A stretch of DNA of 64,000 nucleotides from Diogma glabrata (taxonomy: Eukaryota > Arthropoda > Insecta > Diptera > Cylindrotomidae). The DNA is taken from NCBI GenBank assembly GCA_963693315.1, contig OY856188.1:265355114-265419113 (forward strand). The letters are read 5' to 3'. How positions within the stretch are numbered: the first letter of the stretch is position 1; each line of letters opens with the position of its first letter. Of the stretch, positions 34,930 to 46,290 are shown piece after piece. The position numbers were made by a program, and so were the translations under genes. The notes below the pieces were generated by a model that did not search any database, had not been told where the DNA came from, and saw only the letters and a program-made list of their open reading frames with translations.

Positions 34930-35242
34930 CAGTTAGGCGATTATATTATATTATGTGAATCCACCAATTAAATCCAACATCTGGGCGATTATTTTATATT
35001 GTAAAATTCAACCGATTAAGTCTAACTGCAATACACAACATTTAGGCGATTATTTTATATTGTAAAATTCAACAGTTTAAGTCTAACTGAATTACACAAC
35101 ATCTAGGCGATTATTTTATATTGTAAAATTCAGCCGATTAAGTCTAACTGAATTACACAACATCAAGGCGATTATTTTATATTGTAAAATTCAACTGATT
35201 AAGTCTAACTGAATTACACAACATCTAGGCGATTATTTTATA
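34930..35242 (+). repeat. 61-bp tandem array, left part
   Basis: GCGATTATTTTATATTGTAA recurs at 34985, 35046, 35107, 35168 and 35229, exactly 61 bp apart, with a degenerate unit from 34937. Each unit also holds GATTAAGTCTAACTGAATTA and ACACAACATCTAG. The array resumes at 36814 after the Penelope-like insertion. Confidence 0.9.
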
Positions 35243-35340
35243 AGTATAAATTATTTTTTGTATTTTTTAAAAAATTGTAAATCCTTAAATTTAAAATGCA
35301 AATTTAATTTCAATTCTTTTTTTTTTTTAATAACTTAACT

Positions 35341-35385
35341 ACATGTTTCGAGATACAATATCTCATCTACAGGTTGTTTGTACAA
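35341..35385 (-). ncRNA. Hammerhead-like degenerate hairpin in the Penelope 3' region
   Basis: On the minus strand, GATGAG is followed by a short helix (AGATA/TATCT) and CTCGAAACATGT. The GATGA...GAAAC framing recalls the hammerhead motifs known from Penelope-like elements. The CU before GAUGA is not in canonical register, so self-cleavage is doubtful. Confidence 0.4.
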
Positions 35386-35630
35386 TTAAAGAAATTATGG
35401 TCACAATACTAATATTTATACCTAAAGAACTTATTATCTACTTTTTTGAATTTATTGTTCTGGGTGTAAACTAATTGATGGAAAATTAAACAATTAAACA
35501 AAATTAAAAAAATTAAAAAAAAATCAAAAACGAAAAAAGGATTAAAATACAAAACAAAGAGAAGAGGAACAAAAAAAAATTTTTCATATATAAAAAAAAA
35601 AAAACTGAAAATATTAAACAAGAGGGCGGG

Positions 35631-36813
35631 TTATGGGTTTAAATTAAACAATGGAGATTCTTCTAAATTCATCAGGTGTTCTGTTTTTGCAATATAAAAT
35701 GATTCATATGCATCCAATTTCCATTTGTTTATTACAGGTTTGATTATTTTTGAATTTCTAAAATCTATTTTATGGTTTGATTGTATCATATGCGCTGCTA
35801 CACTTGATTTGTGTGTTTTTTTTTGTAAAGTGGCTGCTCTGTGTTCCTTAATTCTCGTCTCATAGTCCCTTGATGTTTGTCCTATATATACATCTTGACA
35901 ATCCTCGCACTTGATTTGGTAAATGCCGGATTTACTATTTGATCCTTCTCTATCTTTAAAATTATTTAGCTGGGTTTTTATGGACGTAGTTGGTCTTGTT
36001 ACTATTTCTATTTCATGCTTGTGGAAGACTTTCTGCAATTTATTTGTTATTTTTGGATAAAACGGCAGACTTATTCTTTTGTATGTTTTATGTTTATCAA
36101 GTATCGGAGAAAGATTGGTTAGTTGTTTCTTATGATGTTTAACTCTATGCTTTTCAATGATTATATTTGCAAATTCTATTGTATAACCGTTAGCTATTGC
36201 CGCGTTCTCTATGTATTTAACTTCTTCTTGAAATTCTTTTTCTTCCATCGGAATGTTGTACAAACGGTGGGCCATGGAATGAAATGCAGCTTGCTTGTGT
36301 GAAATGTGATGATGTGAATCTGAAGTAATAAATCTATTGGTGTTGGTTTGTTTTCTAAATATCCCAAATTTAATTTTATTTGTTGGTAGTTTGATAATTC
36401 TGAAAAACAAAAAGTTTAAACAATCATTTTCTTCTACTTCCAATGTAAATTTAATTGTTGAATGTTGTGAATTCAGTTTTTCTAGTACTGTTGAAATATC
36501 TGATTTTTTAACAATTGCAAAGATGTCATCCACATATCTATACCATATTCTTGGAAACAGGCTGAAGTTTTCTTTAACATTTGATTCAAATTTACTCATG
36601 AACACATTACTAATATATGGGGCCAACTTGCTACCCATCGTTGTTCCAGATGTTTGTTTATAAAACTTTTTTCTGAACTGGAAAAAGCTTTGGTCCATGC
36701 ATGTTTTAGCTACTTTTGTTAAAGCACTAACTAGTGGATATGGAACGTTGTTTTTCATGAGATGTTCTTCAAGGTATTCTATTGCTGGAATCACTGGGAT
36801 ACTGGGAAACAGC
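35631..36813 (-). CDS. Penelope-like reverse transcriptase–GIY-YIG endonuclease (N-terminus missing)
   Basis: The frame is open from the insertion edge at 36813 through 387 codons after the first ATG at 36794. Near its start is the LFPSIP box of RT motif A; the catalytic Asp just upstream has been lost by truncation. GTTMGSKLAPYISNVFM (motif B) and RYVDDIFAIV (catalytic YVDD, about residue 87) follow. After a connector of about 200 residues comes GIYQIKCEDCQDVYIGQTSR (about residue 291), the GIY-YIG nuclease with a CxxC pair, then RIKEHR. This domain order is diagnostic of Penelope-like elements. In intact elements the nuclease nicks the target and the RT copies the RNA there. The nuclease here looks complete, whereas full-length proteins are roughly twice this size. 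Confidence 0.92.
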
Positions 36814-37012
36814 GCGACTATTTTATATTGTAAAATTTAACCGATTAAGTCTAACTGAATAACACAACATCTAGGCTCTTATTTTGTCAAATTCAACCGA
36901 TTAATTCTAACTGAATTACACAACATCTAGGCGATTATTTTATATTGTACAATTGAACCGATTAAGTCTAGCTGAATTACACAAGATCTAGGTGATTATT
37001 TTTATATTATAC
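36814..37012 (+). repeat. 61-bp tandem array, right part
   Basis: About three further units of the array at 34930-35242, more diverged. The first starts with the duplicated target sequence of the Penelope-like insertion. Confidence 0.88.
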
Positions 37013-37664
37013 AATGAATACACTAAGTCATACAACAGCTGATTCGAACCAAGTTTCAGAGGAGAATAATCATAAAAAACGTTGATTGGGGAAATTGTTA
37101 AAACTTGTTTGGATGTGACAAATACTATATAAACAATAATTTGCTAGATTTCTGGTCTATTGGATTTTGAATCTGGAACTAGCAACACCTAAAAGGAAAA
37201 ATATCGTTGGAATATTCAACAGATATTCAGGAAGAGAAGATACAGTGCTACGTCAACATGGGTTGCTGATGATTCCAGACGTTAAACAAAAGGAAAAAAT
37301 TGAGTATTCATTCTGTTATTATTATTTAATTATTTAATTATTTATTTATTATTTTGTGAAATAGATTTTTTGAAGCGAAAACTTCTTTAGCCGCGTTATG
37401 AAATTTTGTATGGAGTAAAATTTGTATATTCGCGTCATCAAGTTTTATATGCGATAGTGATTTGCAAACGGCAACAATTTGCATTAATACCAATGAATGT
37501 TTTGCGCTGGAAGATTTGTAAAATTTAAACTTGTTGATCTATGGGTGTGACAACTACGCGTACTTTAGTCCCTGCTATTGGCATATGAGTTATCTTGAGA
37601 TATCGTATACCACTGGCAATAGTAATGCAATCTCATTAGCCAAAGTGATATTTTAAAGACTAAA
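37013..37664. other. Non-coding interval
   Basis: A TTATT/TAATTATTTA-rich low-complexity tract lies at about 37316-37360. No gene recognised. Confidence 0.4.
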
Positions 37665-38209
37665 AGCCCGCGACGGCCAGACCTTCGTTATTTTATAAAA
37701 GCTGAAAGTTTTTCTGCGCATACCTCCTACTGAGGTAGGAATGATTAGCGACATATGAAGCTTGGATCATAGTGGCTTTGGCAGGGAGCAGGTAACAAAG
37801 GGGCCTTCAAAGTTTCATGAAAGTATAAAAGATAATTTTTTTATATATTCTTCGGGGTAGTATTAGAAGTCACGTCACCCATTGCCAGACACTATCGTGG
37901 TAACCTCCTGCCAGACACCCTTAAACATTATCAATTTGTTAAAATTTAAGGGTGTCTGGCAGGGGGTTACCACGATAGTAAGTGTCTGGCAATAGGCGAC
38001 GTGACTTCTAATACTCTCCCGAAGAATAAATAAAAAAATTACCTTTTATACTTTCACAAAACTTTGGAGGCCCCTTTGTTACCTGCTCCCTGCCAAATCC
38101 ACCGTGATCCTAACTTCATATGTCACTAATCATTCCTACCTGAGTACGGGGTATGCGCAGAAAAATTTTCAGCTTTTATAAAATAACGAAGGTCTGGCCG
38201 TCGCGGGCT
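37665..38209. repeat. 545-bp long inverted repeat (foldback element)
   Basis: Two arms of about 260 bp, roughly 90% complementary by eye, are joined by a short AT spacer near 37925-37945. The outer ends are AGCCCGCGACGGCCAGACC and its complement. The inner ends are a GTGTCTGGCAGG-type box and its complement. No coding content and no clear target duplication was found. Either a foldback MITE or an inverted duplication; a transcript would form long double-stranded RNA. Confidence 0.9.
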
Positions 38210-39306
38210 CTCTGTCTATTAGGGGTGCTGGTGGATGAAGTATTTTCAATCAAAGATACCACTCCTTACTCTAAATATTAGTAGCTTAAATATTAGTAAC
38301 TATAAGCATGGAAGCTTAGGGACTTAAAGTCTGGCGCTCGGGAGAGCTCTTCGTAAATGACATTAGTCTTTAGTTGATAACAATTTATTTTTAGGTAGAA
38401 GCCGTATCTGGGTCTGTAAAATTTGGTCGTTCACAGCCACATCCAAAAAGGTATTGGTTTTATCTTGTTAGGTGGGAAAAAATCTGTTCAGTAGAATTTG
38501 GTCGTTAGGGGTTAATCCAGTCAGATATTACATGCCATTATTGGTAGAGGCTGGCAAGCGCGGAATTCTTGCTCAAGTGACGATGATCTTTAGTACCCTC
38601 GCTATTTTTTAATCTGTTATCAGGCAAGTCCGTGTTTGAAAATCTCTTAGTTTCGTATGAATTATATAATAGTAGTTTAATCAATGAGTGAATAATGAAG
38701 TAGTTTATTCTCAAGCAAAAGTTTAAAATTTGAGCGAGGCACGAGCGAGAATTTTAATTTGCGAGAGAATAAAATTCATTATTCACGAATCGATTACAAT
38801 ACTTTATTCTCTGACAAAGATTTTATTATAAAAAAGAATTGTGTATTATAAAAAATAAAAACATTTTCTTCAATTAAAACAATAAATCTTTATTGTTTTA
38901 ATTGATAAATCAAATTTCTTAATAAAAAAAACCCTGATGATAAAAAACGCCCTTCTCATACAATCAACCAAGTTCAACTAAACGAAATAAGAGAATTTAT
39001 TAAAATTTGATTTTTGAACAAAACTTATCAAAGCAATTGTGATTATAATTTGAAAATAATTTTAATGAAATCAAAACAATTTGACCAATTGGAATCATAC
39101 CAATTGAATAAAATGTTCATTAGGCAATAGGTTAAGTTCATTAGGTTATAGGTTAGAAAACAATACAATAATACATACTATTATTATCGAAAAAACCTAC
39201 AAATAAAGCTGATATAATTAAATGGAAGAGAATAAATAAATCTTTTTTTTTCAATTTGAAAAACTAAATAAATAATTATTTTATTAATGAATAAATAAAT
39301 ATTTTT
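38210..39306. other. Non-coding interval
   Basis: Nothing recognised. Several AT-rich low-complexity runs occur near 38800-39300. Confidence 0.4.
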
Positions 39307-39552
39307 TTCACAAAAAAACTCCTTCACTTTCTTTCTCCTCGCATACTTGCTGCGCGTTCGTTATTTTTTAAATAGCCGGACTTTCGTTTGTTGTTTAAGA
39401 TACCGGTCATCTTGCCATATGACGATCCGTTATTTGTTCTAGATGACACAGTTTTGACCGTCGAGTGTTTAATAAGGGGTGTGAACGCCAATGGGGGGAA
39501 ATTGGGTTTAGTAACTGATTGAGTACACTGGACCTGCATAGGACCCTATGCA

Positions 39553-40083
39553 TTGGACCTGCTTGGGTCCAGGCGATGCAATAACAAGTGCAAGCATGAT
39601 GGTTGCTTGGGAGACTTGGAGCTAGCGGCATTTGGTCTGAGGTCTATATTTGAATGTCTTCATCAACGGGATAAGACATATTATGGCAAGGGCGGGAGAT
39701 TGAGAGACCGCGAAGATCTACAGGAGACACGCAGACTCGCGTTCGCTCAATTAGGATCAACAGTGAAGTCATTGCATATTCAACCAATGAATAGATCCCC
39801 GCCGGTAGCTATACAGCCCCTGATGGAGGTGCTGCGCGAGTTACTACTTATGAAACAACAAAGGCAAAGATAAAAACTATTAAGAGTGCTACAACAGCAA
39901 CAGCCAAGTCCACGGGTAGATTATTTTACACGTGTGAATTTGGGTGCAGCTTTTAGAGAAAAAGTTCTTTTTAATAGTTCAACATTGGCCCTGCCACACT
40001 ACAATCAGTATCCACAGGGTCATCAAAACGCTGCCCCAACATTGTTGATCGGAGGATACTGGAAGGGATACTGGGACTTATAA
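39553..40083 (+). pseudogene. Unrecognised, locally GC-rich coding-like segment
   Basis: Two successive plus-strand frames (39553-39873 and 39886-40083) lie in a patch clearly richer in GC and in Arg, Leu and Gln codons than the surroundings. The first contains LGDLELAAFGLRSIFECLHQ and RLAFAQLGSTVKSLH, which read like a real helical protein; the second starts LQQQQPSPRVDY. A TAA separates them in the same reading phase region. I do not recognise the family. It could be a fragment of a host gene, a retroelement gag or a horizontally acquired sequence. Confidence 0.4.
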
Positions 40084-40111
40084 ATAATTTCAGTTCTCTG
40101 TTACCTAAGCG

Positions 40112-40178
40112 ATTTGAGTGGCTTAGTTGTAAACACGCTGGACTCGAACTCGGAGGACTTGGGTCCAATACTCGAAAA
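40112..40178 (+). repeat. tRNA-like / SINE-head-like segment
   Basis: TGGCTTAGTTGTAAACACGC resembles a tRNA A-box region, and GGACTTGGGTCCAATACTC about 20 bases later resembles a degenerate B box. A clean cloverleaf with matching acceptor arms was not found, so this is more likely a SINE head or tRNA fossil than a tRNA gene. Confidence 0.35.
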
Positions 40179-41219
40179 AATGCTCTATTGACTGATCACC
40201 CATATAAAACTAATCTATTAAATAAAGTCTTAAAGTGAAACTGGATCATAAAATTAAGGAAATTGAAATGAATACGGATGAGTGACTCTTTTTGACAGTA
40301 TACGTCCCTACATGGAACAAATAAGTCAAGAAAAATTAGCTTTCATACCTACTATGATTCCAGAGATTACTCGTTTTGGTTCTTGACGAGCTTACATAAG
40401 CAATGAAATGTTTTCTGGCTACCAGCTGGTTAGGCAAAAAGGGCACAAAAAGTACAGAACAAGTTTTAAAACTTTTGGTTCCAAAAATATGTTTGTGGGA
40501 GGCGCAGATCCGAAGTAACGATGAGATCAAAAAAATAAACGGCCATTGCTTTTCGTTTGCATCTGTAGAAGCAGTACCTCGATTATTGTATATAAAAAAA
40601 CCGTTAAGTGTGTCAATATAAATCATATTCATACAATTTGCTACAGAATTGGAAGGTACAACGTAGAATAGGAAACATATACAGAACGCATTCATGTTAA
40701 GTGTTAGTTTTGCAATGCATTTCTAAAGTGAAATAAAAGATATTTAACATTTGTCCAGTATTAGGGTAACCAACACGCACATTTTACTCTGAAGTCTGGG
40801 CTTAGAGGTAGGAAGGAAGGTTCGGAGCTAGGTCTATTTCTCCGGTGTTTAGTTCATTTTTAAAAACATATCGGAATTGACATCTAAAACCTACAAATCT
40901 TTTTACGACCTTTTTAAAAACGCTATTTCCTTATACAGCACCGAAAGTTCATTGTTCGTTAAGAAAATAAAAAATTGCGGTAATTTTTAATTGAGGTAAA
41001 TTCAAAATTTCAACTGGAAAAATATGGAGGGGCTGAAACCTCACAGCTCTGAGATATCAAGACTTCGGTCTGGGTAAAGATTTTGATATAGTTTTCGGCA
41101 AAAAACTTTTATGAGGACATGGTTTTTAGTTTTGGGCAGCGATGTATATCAAACATAACTCTTTGTTAAAGTACAAGTATTTATCTCTGTTTAAAAATTT
41201 ATTACAAAACTAACACGAA
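40179..41219. other. Non-coding interval
   Basis: Overlapping frames on both strands at 40336-40695 have no recognisable motif. Nothing else supported. Confidence 0.35.
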
Positions 41220-41640
41220 ACATCAATACGTTGCCGGAAAATTATAATCAAAATTTCAAAAATATTGTTAAATTAAATAAAATCAAACTTTTTCAAAATT
41301 CCAAAAATTATAATAAAATCAAATATTTAAATTTTTTCTAAATCCCAATAATATTTCAAAAATTTTTAAAAATTCAAACTTTTTCCAAAATTCTAAAAAT
41401 ATTGCAAAAATTATTACAAAATCCAATATCGAAAATTTTTTCCAAATTCCAAAAATTATAATAATATCAAAAATTAAAAATTTTTCAAAATTCTAAAAAT
41501 ATTCCAAAAATTCTTACAAAATCAAAAATTAAAATTTTTGCCGAAATTCTAAAAATATTGCAAAAATTATTACAAAATCAATAATACAAACTTTTTCAAA
41601 ATTCCAAAAATATTTCAAAAACTGTAACAAATTCAAAAAT
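41220..41640. repeat. Degenerate AT-rich tandem array, about 60-bp period
   Basis: CAAAATTCTAAAAATATT, CAAAAATTATTACAAAATC and an AAAATTTTTTC-type block recur in order with a period near 60 bp and many substitutions. Confidence 0.65.
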
Positions 41641-42360
41641 TTCCATGTCCAATTTCATTTTAAATTACATTTACGTCATAAAAACAGCTTCATTTTTTTT
41701 TCCGAAAAATTGGCTAAAAAATAAATGAAATCATTTTTTGACACAGTTGACATTATTTTTTGACAAACTTATAATGCCATAATTCTCAATAATAATAATA
41801 AAATTTCATTTCAAAGAAACAATTTTATTTTTTTTCCAAAAAATTGGGTAAAAAAATAAATAAAAATCTTTCTTTTGACACACTTGACAACATTTTTTTG
41901 ACAAACTTATAATGCAAAAATCTAGTTTTTGGTCTCACATACCAATCCCGACCATCAAAATTTCTCCAAATTTAATGTTCCTACTCGTAATCACTTAAAA
42001 TGAACGTTTTTAAGCCAAAAATATGAAAATTTGCTATTTTTGACACACATAATGATTTTTTTGACACACTTCCGGTACAGTTATCGAACACAGCGTCCTT
42101 TCGGACCTGTCCCTGGCGAATACCTATTACTAGAAAAATAATTTTTGAAATCCCTCCAGCGGTTTTCCCTGCAGCGTAGGTAATGACGGACGGACGGCCG
42201 GCCGGCAGACAGACATACATTTTTTTTTTTGCTTTTTTAGAATCAGTAGGTCCTAAAACGTCGAGAAATGCCAAAAAAAGTAGGGTCTGCGTCGGACCAG
42301 ACGGTGGAAGTTATACTTCTTTGGCCATTCGCTCGCACACACGCACACAGACAGACAGAT
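41641..42360. other. Non-coding, with GACGGACGG-type patches
   Basis: A GACGGACGGACGGCCGGCC run (about 42186) and an ACACACGCACACAGACAGAC run (about 42336) flank a poly-T tract. Runs of this kind are common in dispersed insect repeats; class not determined. Confidence 0.4.
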
Positions 42361-42720
42361 AGGATACATTAAAACAAATAACTAAAAAAACCAAAATATT
42401 ATTCAAAAAAAAAAAAAAATAAAAACAAAATATTATTCAAAAAAAAAATATTATTCAAAAGAAAAAAATATAATACAAAAAAAAAAATATCGTTCAAAAA
42501 AAAAGCAAAAAAAAACATATTGTTCAAAAAATAAATAAAAAAAAATATTATTCAAAAAAAAAATTATTATTCAAAAAGTATAAGAACGTATAATCGTCGA
42601 TTTTTCTTAGTTTTCTTAGTCAAAAAAATAAAAAAAATTTTCAAAAAAACAATATTATCCAAAAAGAAAAAAAAAATATTATTCAAAAAAAATATTATTC
42701 AAAAAACTAAAAATTATTAA
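42361..42720. repeat. Low-complexity TATTATTCAAAAAAA array
   Basis: TATTATTCAAAAAA-type units of variable length repeat more than ten times, interrupted by A runs. Confidence 0.85.
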
Positions 42721-43253
42721 TTACTAGAAGGTACCCGCACGGCGATAAAGTTGTTGAAAACTCCAGAAGATGGCTTAACTCCAGTTTACTCCAGAAGATG
42801 GCCTAACAAGCTGAAATATATATCGAGTAACAGTAAAATTAAAAAAAGCTTTGTTTTCTTTAATTTTTTATTAAACTTATTAAATAAGTTATTTGCGTAA
42901 AGTAACAAGAGATTGACATTATGTTAGTTGAAAACTGTTTTTTTTGAGTAAATTCTCCTATAGTGTTTTTTAGTGTCATTTAATTTAACTTATTTTATTA
43001 GTAATATGTATATAAAAAGTTTGAAAAAAATGTAATAGTATCATTTTACAGTCAGCAAAAGCCAATAAGTAAATGTCTCTAAAGCTATAGATAAATTAAC
43101 ATATTAAATGTATGTTAAAATTAAAACACGTTGACAGACAAATAATAATTAAATAATTTTTATAAATGTAGATGGCAAAAAATTAAGGTTAGAAAAAAGT
43201 TAAAATTTTATTCCAAAGATTTAATTCAAATAATTCAATGTGTCACGAACAAT
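42721..43253. other. Non-coding interval
   Basis: CCAGAAGATGGC occurs twice (about 42761 and 42791) as a short local duplication. Nothing else recognised. Confidence 0.4.
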
Positions 43254-43256
43254 TAA

Positions 43257-43933
43257 TGGCGTGTTCGATTTACGCAACTCGTGCGCACTAGTGCAAACTT
43301 TTTCAGTGCTTCAAATTCGGTTTATAAGTTTCACTACACTAGTGCAGTTATTCATGTTCGATTTACAAGTTTTATTGCTTATTTTAAGTTTTTTAAGTTC
43401 GGTTTACCAGTTTAGTACATAAAAACTAACAGAGTTTGCACTTTTTTCAACTGTCAAATAGAGTAAGTTTTTTGAGAAACTACAAATTTTGTATTTAAAT
43501 AATAAATGCAAATAATGAATCAAAACCGAAAGTATGTTGTGGTAAATGAACTTTTAACAAGTTCAGATTCATCTGATGATGAAATGGAAGCAATTTGTGC
43601 AACTACATGGAAAAGCGGAACTTATGTAAAATTGTTAACTTCGTAGAAGTAATAGAGGCTGTTGATAATATAGAAGTATTTTTCCTAAGTATTTATTGAA
43701 TTTAAAACATTTACAAACAACATATTTATTTACAAACATAGTTCAGACGAAAAAAGACCACTGAACTGCTAAATTGTAGTTTCATTGAATATTTTTTTTC
43801 AGTTGTAGTTTGTTTACACTGAGTTTTGAGTGGATCAGTTTTAGGTTTTTTTTTTAAGTTTTATTCAAAATTCTACACTCATGCAGTTTTTTAGTAACTA
43901 ACACCAGAAAAGTGATGCAAATCGAATACGCCA
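43257..43933 (+). mobile_element. PIF/Harbinger-like element with TAA target duplication (677 bp)
   Basis: The left end TGGCGTGTTCGATTTACGCA and right end TGCAAATCGAATACGCCA are inverted repeats (about 16 of 18 paired), flanked on both sides by TAA (43254-43256 and 43934-43936). A 3-bp TWA-type duplication is typical of PIF/Harbinger. The inside repeats the GTTCGATTTAC/GTTCGGTTTAC box several times and holds a small open frame (next entry). It lacks a transposase; a decayed Harbinger transposase exists at 30.1-31.5 kb. Confidence 0.8.
43515..43646 (+). CDS. Small 43-residue frame inside the Harbinger-like element
   Basis: ATG at 43515; the protein reads YVVVNELLTSSDSSDDEMEA in its first half and stops at 43646. 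The acidic, Ser-rich SSDSSDDE segment is reminiscent of N-termini of Harbinger-encoded proteins. It is probably a truncated relic that the internal deletion left behind rather than a functional product. Confidence 0.35.
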   Translation: MNQNRKYVVVNELLTSSDSSDDEMEAICATTWKSGTYVKLLTS

Positions 43934-43936
43934 TAA

Positions 43937-44911
43937 GTGAGCGTAAATATATTTGTTTATTGGATGTTTATTGTCAATTACTTACTCCGAAACCACCGTA
44001 CTCGTCATACAAAATAGGCACACTGGTTCATTGATATTGGCTTAGCGTCCTATTTCATGTAGACTTATAAGCATTTATCAATCCAGAAATTTTGCTGTTC
44101 TGAAGAGGGTCGTATTGCAATTTGCAAATATATTTTATCGATTGTCTGCAATACTCTACTACATTGATGCATACGCCGGCCGGTTAAAGAATACCACCAT
44201 TTTTAGTGAATATTTTCGTTTAATGGGTTTTATCGCTTTATAGTCATCGTCTTATTTCGACATTCCTTCCCACAACTTAAAACAAAAATTGGAAAAAATA
44301 ATAATAAGACTAATTTCATTTGTAAATTCAGACTTATATATTATTATTAAAACAGTCAAATCACACCATTTGTTAACATATTTGCATATATTTTATAGAT
44401 CCCTTGCAATAACAATAATAGTTTTGAAAGTAATGGAGAAGCATATTTCACTCAATAAGTAAAACACTTTAAACCTGTAGCTTTGATATTGTTCATAATC
44501 TTTTTCTTCGGTACTAAGGTTCCAATGCAAATTCTTGGTTAATCAATGTTTCTAAGAAGAGGAAAAGAAACGTCAATTTCCGATTTTTGGAACATGTGAG
44601 GGCAGTTCTGTTAATGCAAGCAGGTTTGTTTAATCATATATAAGCAATGCTTAAATGTATCGTATTGGTGCTAATGCATAGAAATATGTACATATTATAT
44701 ATAATTGCAAACCATAAGAACATATTTGTTGTAAATTAGAAATATGTATTTGTTAAAAAATAATTTAACATAATTTTCATATAAATGTAAATATTTGTTT
44801 GTCACATGTATAATACATTAACTATTCATTTTAATGATAATTCCGAAAAGTGAAAAAAAAAATTGATCAAAGATAACTAAGCGAATAATGTTTTATTATT
44901 ATAAAATATGA
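43937..44911. other. AT-rich non-coding interval
   Basis: Nothing recognised on either strand. Confidence 0.4.
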
Positions 44912-44993
44912 TTGATTTAGTAATTTCGTCTTTATTACCATACAGCATAAGGTTGATTTACTAATTTCGTCTTTATTACCATACAGCATAAAG
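44912..44993 (+). repeat. 41-bp tandem duplication
   Basis: The unit TTGATTTAGTAATTTCGTCT...TTATTACCATACAGCATAA is present twice, at 44912 and 44953, nearly identical. Confidence 0.85.
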
Positions 44994-45109
44994 GTTAAAA
45001 TATAACTTAAACAAGCGTGACGCGGTTTCTCGATTAACACCCCATCAAAATATTTACAACGAGCGCAAAGAAGTATAACTTCAAAAAGTGGAGGTAAGAA
45101 TTTCACTTT

Positions 45110-45440
45110 GAGCTCATGAATGTAATACTTAGGTCTTTCAGACCGAAGTAATTGTCTTTGCTGATTACGAATCCAATGTTTGAAAGCAAGTGAGGCTTTC
45201 TCCAGCCTTTCAAAACCACCTATAGACGTTGCATTTATTTAAAAAAATATATTTCGCATTGGAAATTGTCTCTCGGGGATTTATGGGGTCGATGATTACA
45301 AATCTGAAATTCAAAAGCAAGTGAGGGTGATTCCAACCCTCAAAAACACCTGAAGAAGTGGTAGTGATGCAAAAAAATTAATAGTTAGCATTCAAATTCG
45401 TCTTTCATGAGTTTCGGGGTCGTTTATCACGAATCCGAGG
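45110..45440 (+). repeat. Dispersed-repeat fragment with internal duplication
   Basis: AAAAGCAAGTGAGG, a CCAACCCTCAAAAACACC-type box and a GGGGTCG(A/T)TTATCACGAATCCG-type box recur about 140-150 bp apart (45180-45260 and 45310-45440). Non-coding. Confidence 0.6.
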
Positions 45441-45950
45441 TGCAATTATACAAATTTATACAACCAATGCGATTTCCGATCAAGTTGTATACAAAATTAT
45501 ACCTTTTCTGTTTTTGATAGTTGATCGAATTGTTAGCTGAATAATTTCATTGTCAAATATGGGATTCTTGCCTTGGAAAAAATTTGAATTTATGTTCTGA
45601 AAATCCCTCTTCATCTGTTTACCTTCCTCTACAGTCGGTAACTATTGTTGTCTTTTAAATAAAATCAATAATTATGTTTATAAGAATCCTCAAAACAATT
45701 TTTTTAATATATTTTTTACGCATTTCGAGCGTGAGGATACTTTTTGTAATCCGAAGATAAGTGTTTACACTAGAAACACGGAAAAAAATATTCATAAAAG
45801 TTTTATTTGTGAATTCTAATAACAATAATTTATTATTACAAATTTTTGATTTAATTTATTTAATTAAATAAATTTATTTTAACCATTAAAATTGTGTTTC
45901 TCTAAGAATATAATAAAATACATTTGCACTAGTGGGTTTACCAACAACAG

Positions 45951-46290
45951 CCCAAGCAACAAAACAAAGTTATATTACCGTTATTTTATGGTGAAACAAC
46001 TCACGTTGAATAACTATTGAAAGTTATATTTTGGTTATTTTTACGTTTAAAAAACCTACCACAAGCATTATGGCAACTGTAAATGCCCAGTTATTAAATA
46101 ACTTACGTTAAAATAAAACGTAACTTCAACATAAATGTGTTTGTTGAGAAAAAAGCACAAATTAAATATAATTACGTTGGAAAAACGTAGTCTCAACAGC
46201 ATAGGCATACTGTAAATACCCAGTTATTAAATAACTTACGTTACAAAATAATGTAGTTTCAACGTGATCTAATACACCCAGAAAAACTCA
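45951..46290 (+). repeat. Inverted-repeat element end with internal 130-bp duplication
   Basis: The left end CCCAAGCAACAAAA at 45951 is complementary to TTTTTTGTTGCTTGGG ending at 52103. Inside, a CAGTTATTAAATAACTTACG block followed by an ACGTAACTTCAAC-type block occurs twice (about 46085 and 46220). Family unknown. Confidence 0.5.

Larger units (their letters stand above)
35243..36813 (-). mobile_element. Penelope-like element, 5' truncated
   Basis: A minus-strand insertion splits the 61-bp array. The flanks are GCGATTATTTTATA (35229-35242) and GCGACTATTTTATA (36814-36827), a 14-bp duplication with one mismatch. The element begins inside the reverse transcriptase (LFPSIP box) at its 5' end and has a 3' UTR of almost 390 bp after the stop at 35631. 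Truncation at the 5' end with a target duplication of this size fits target-primed reverse transcription. The single long open frame shows it is fairly young. Confidence 0.9.

Noticed and set aside
35409..35621. Phe-rich frame downstream of the Penelope ORF
   Set aside because: It is an artefact of the T-rich (minus-strand) 3' UTR.
34930..37012. CRISPR array
   Set aside because: The repeats are contiguous 61-bp satellite units without unique spacers, in a eukaryotic genome.
37665..38209. Rho-independent terminator or replication origin
   Set aside because: The arm length, eukaryotic context and lack of a run of T make a foldback element the simpler reading.
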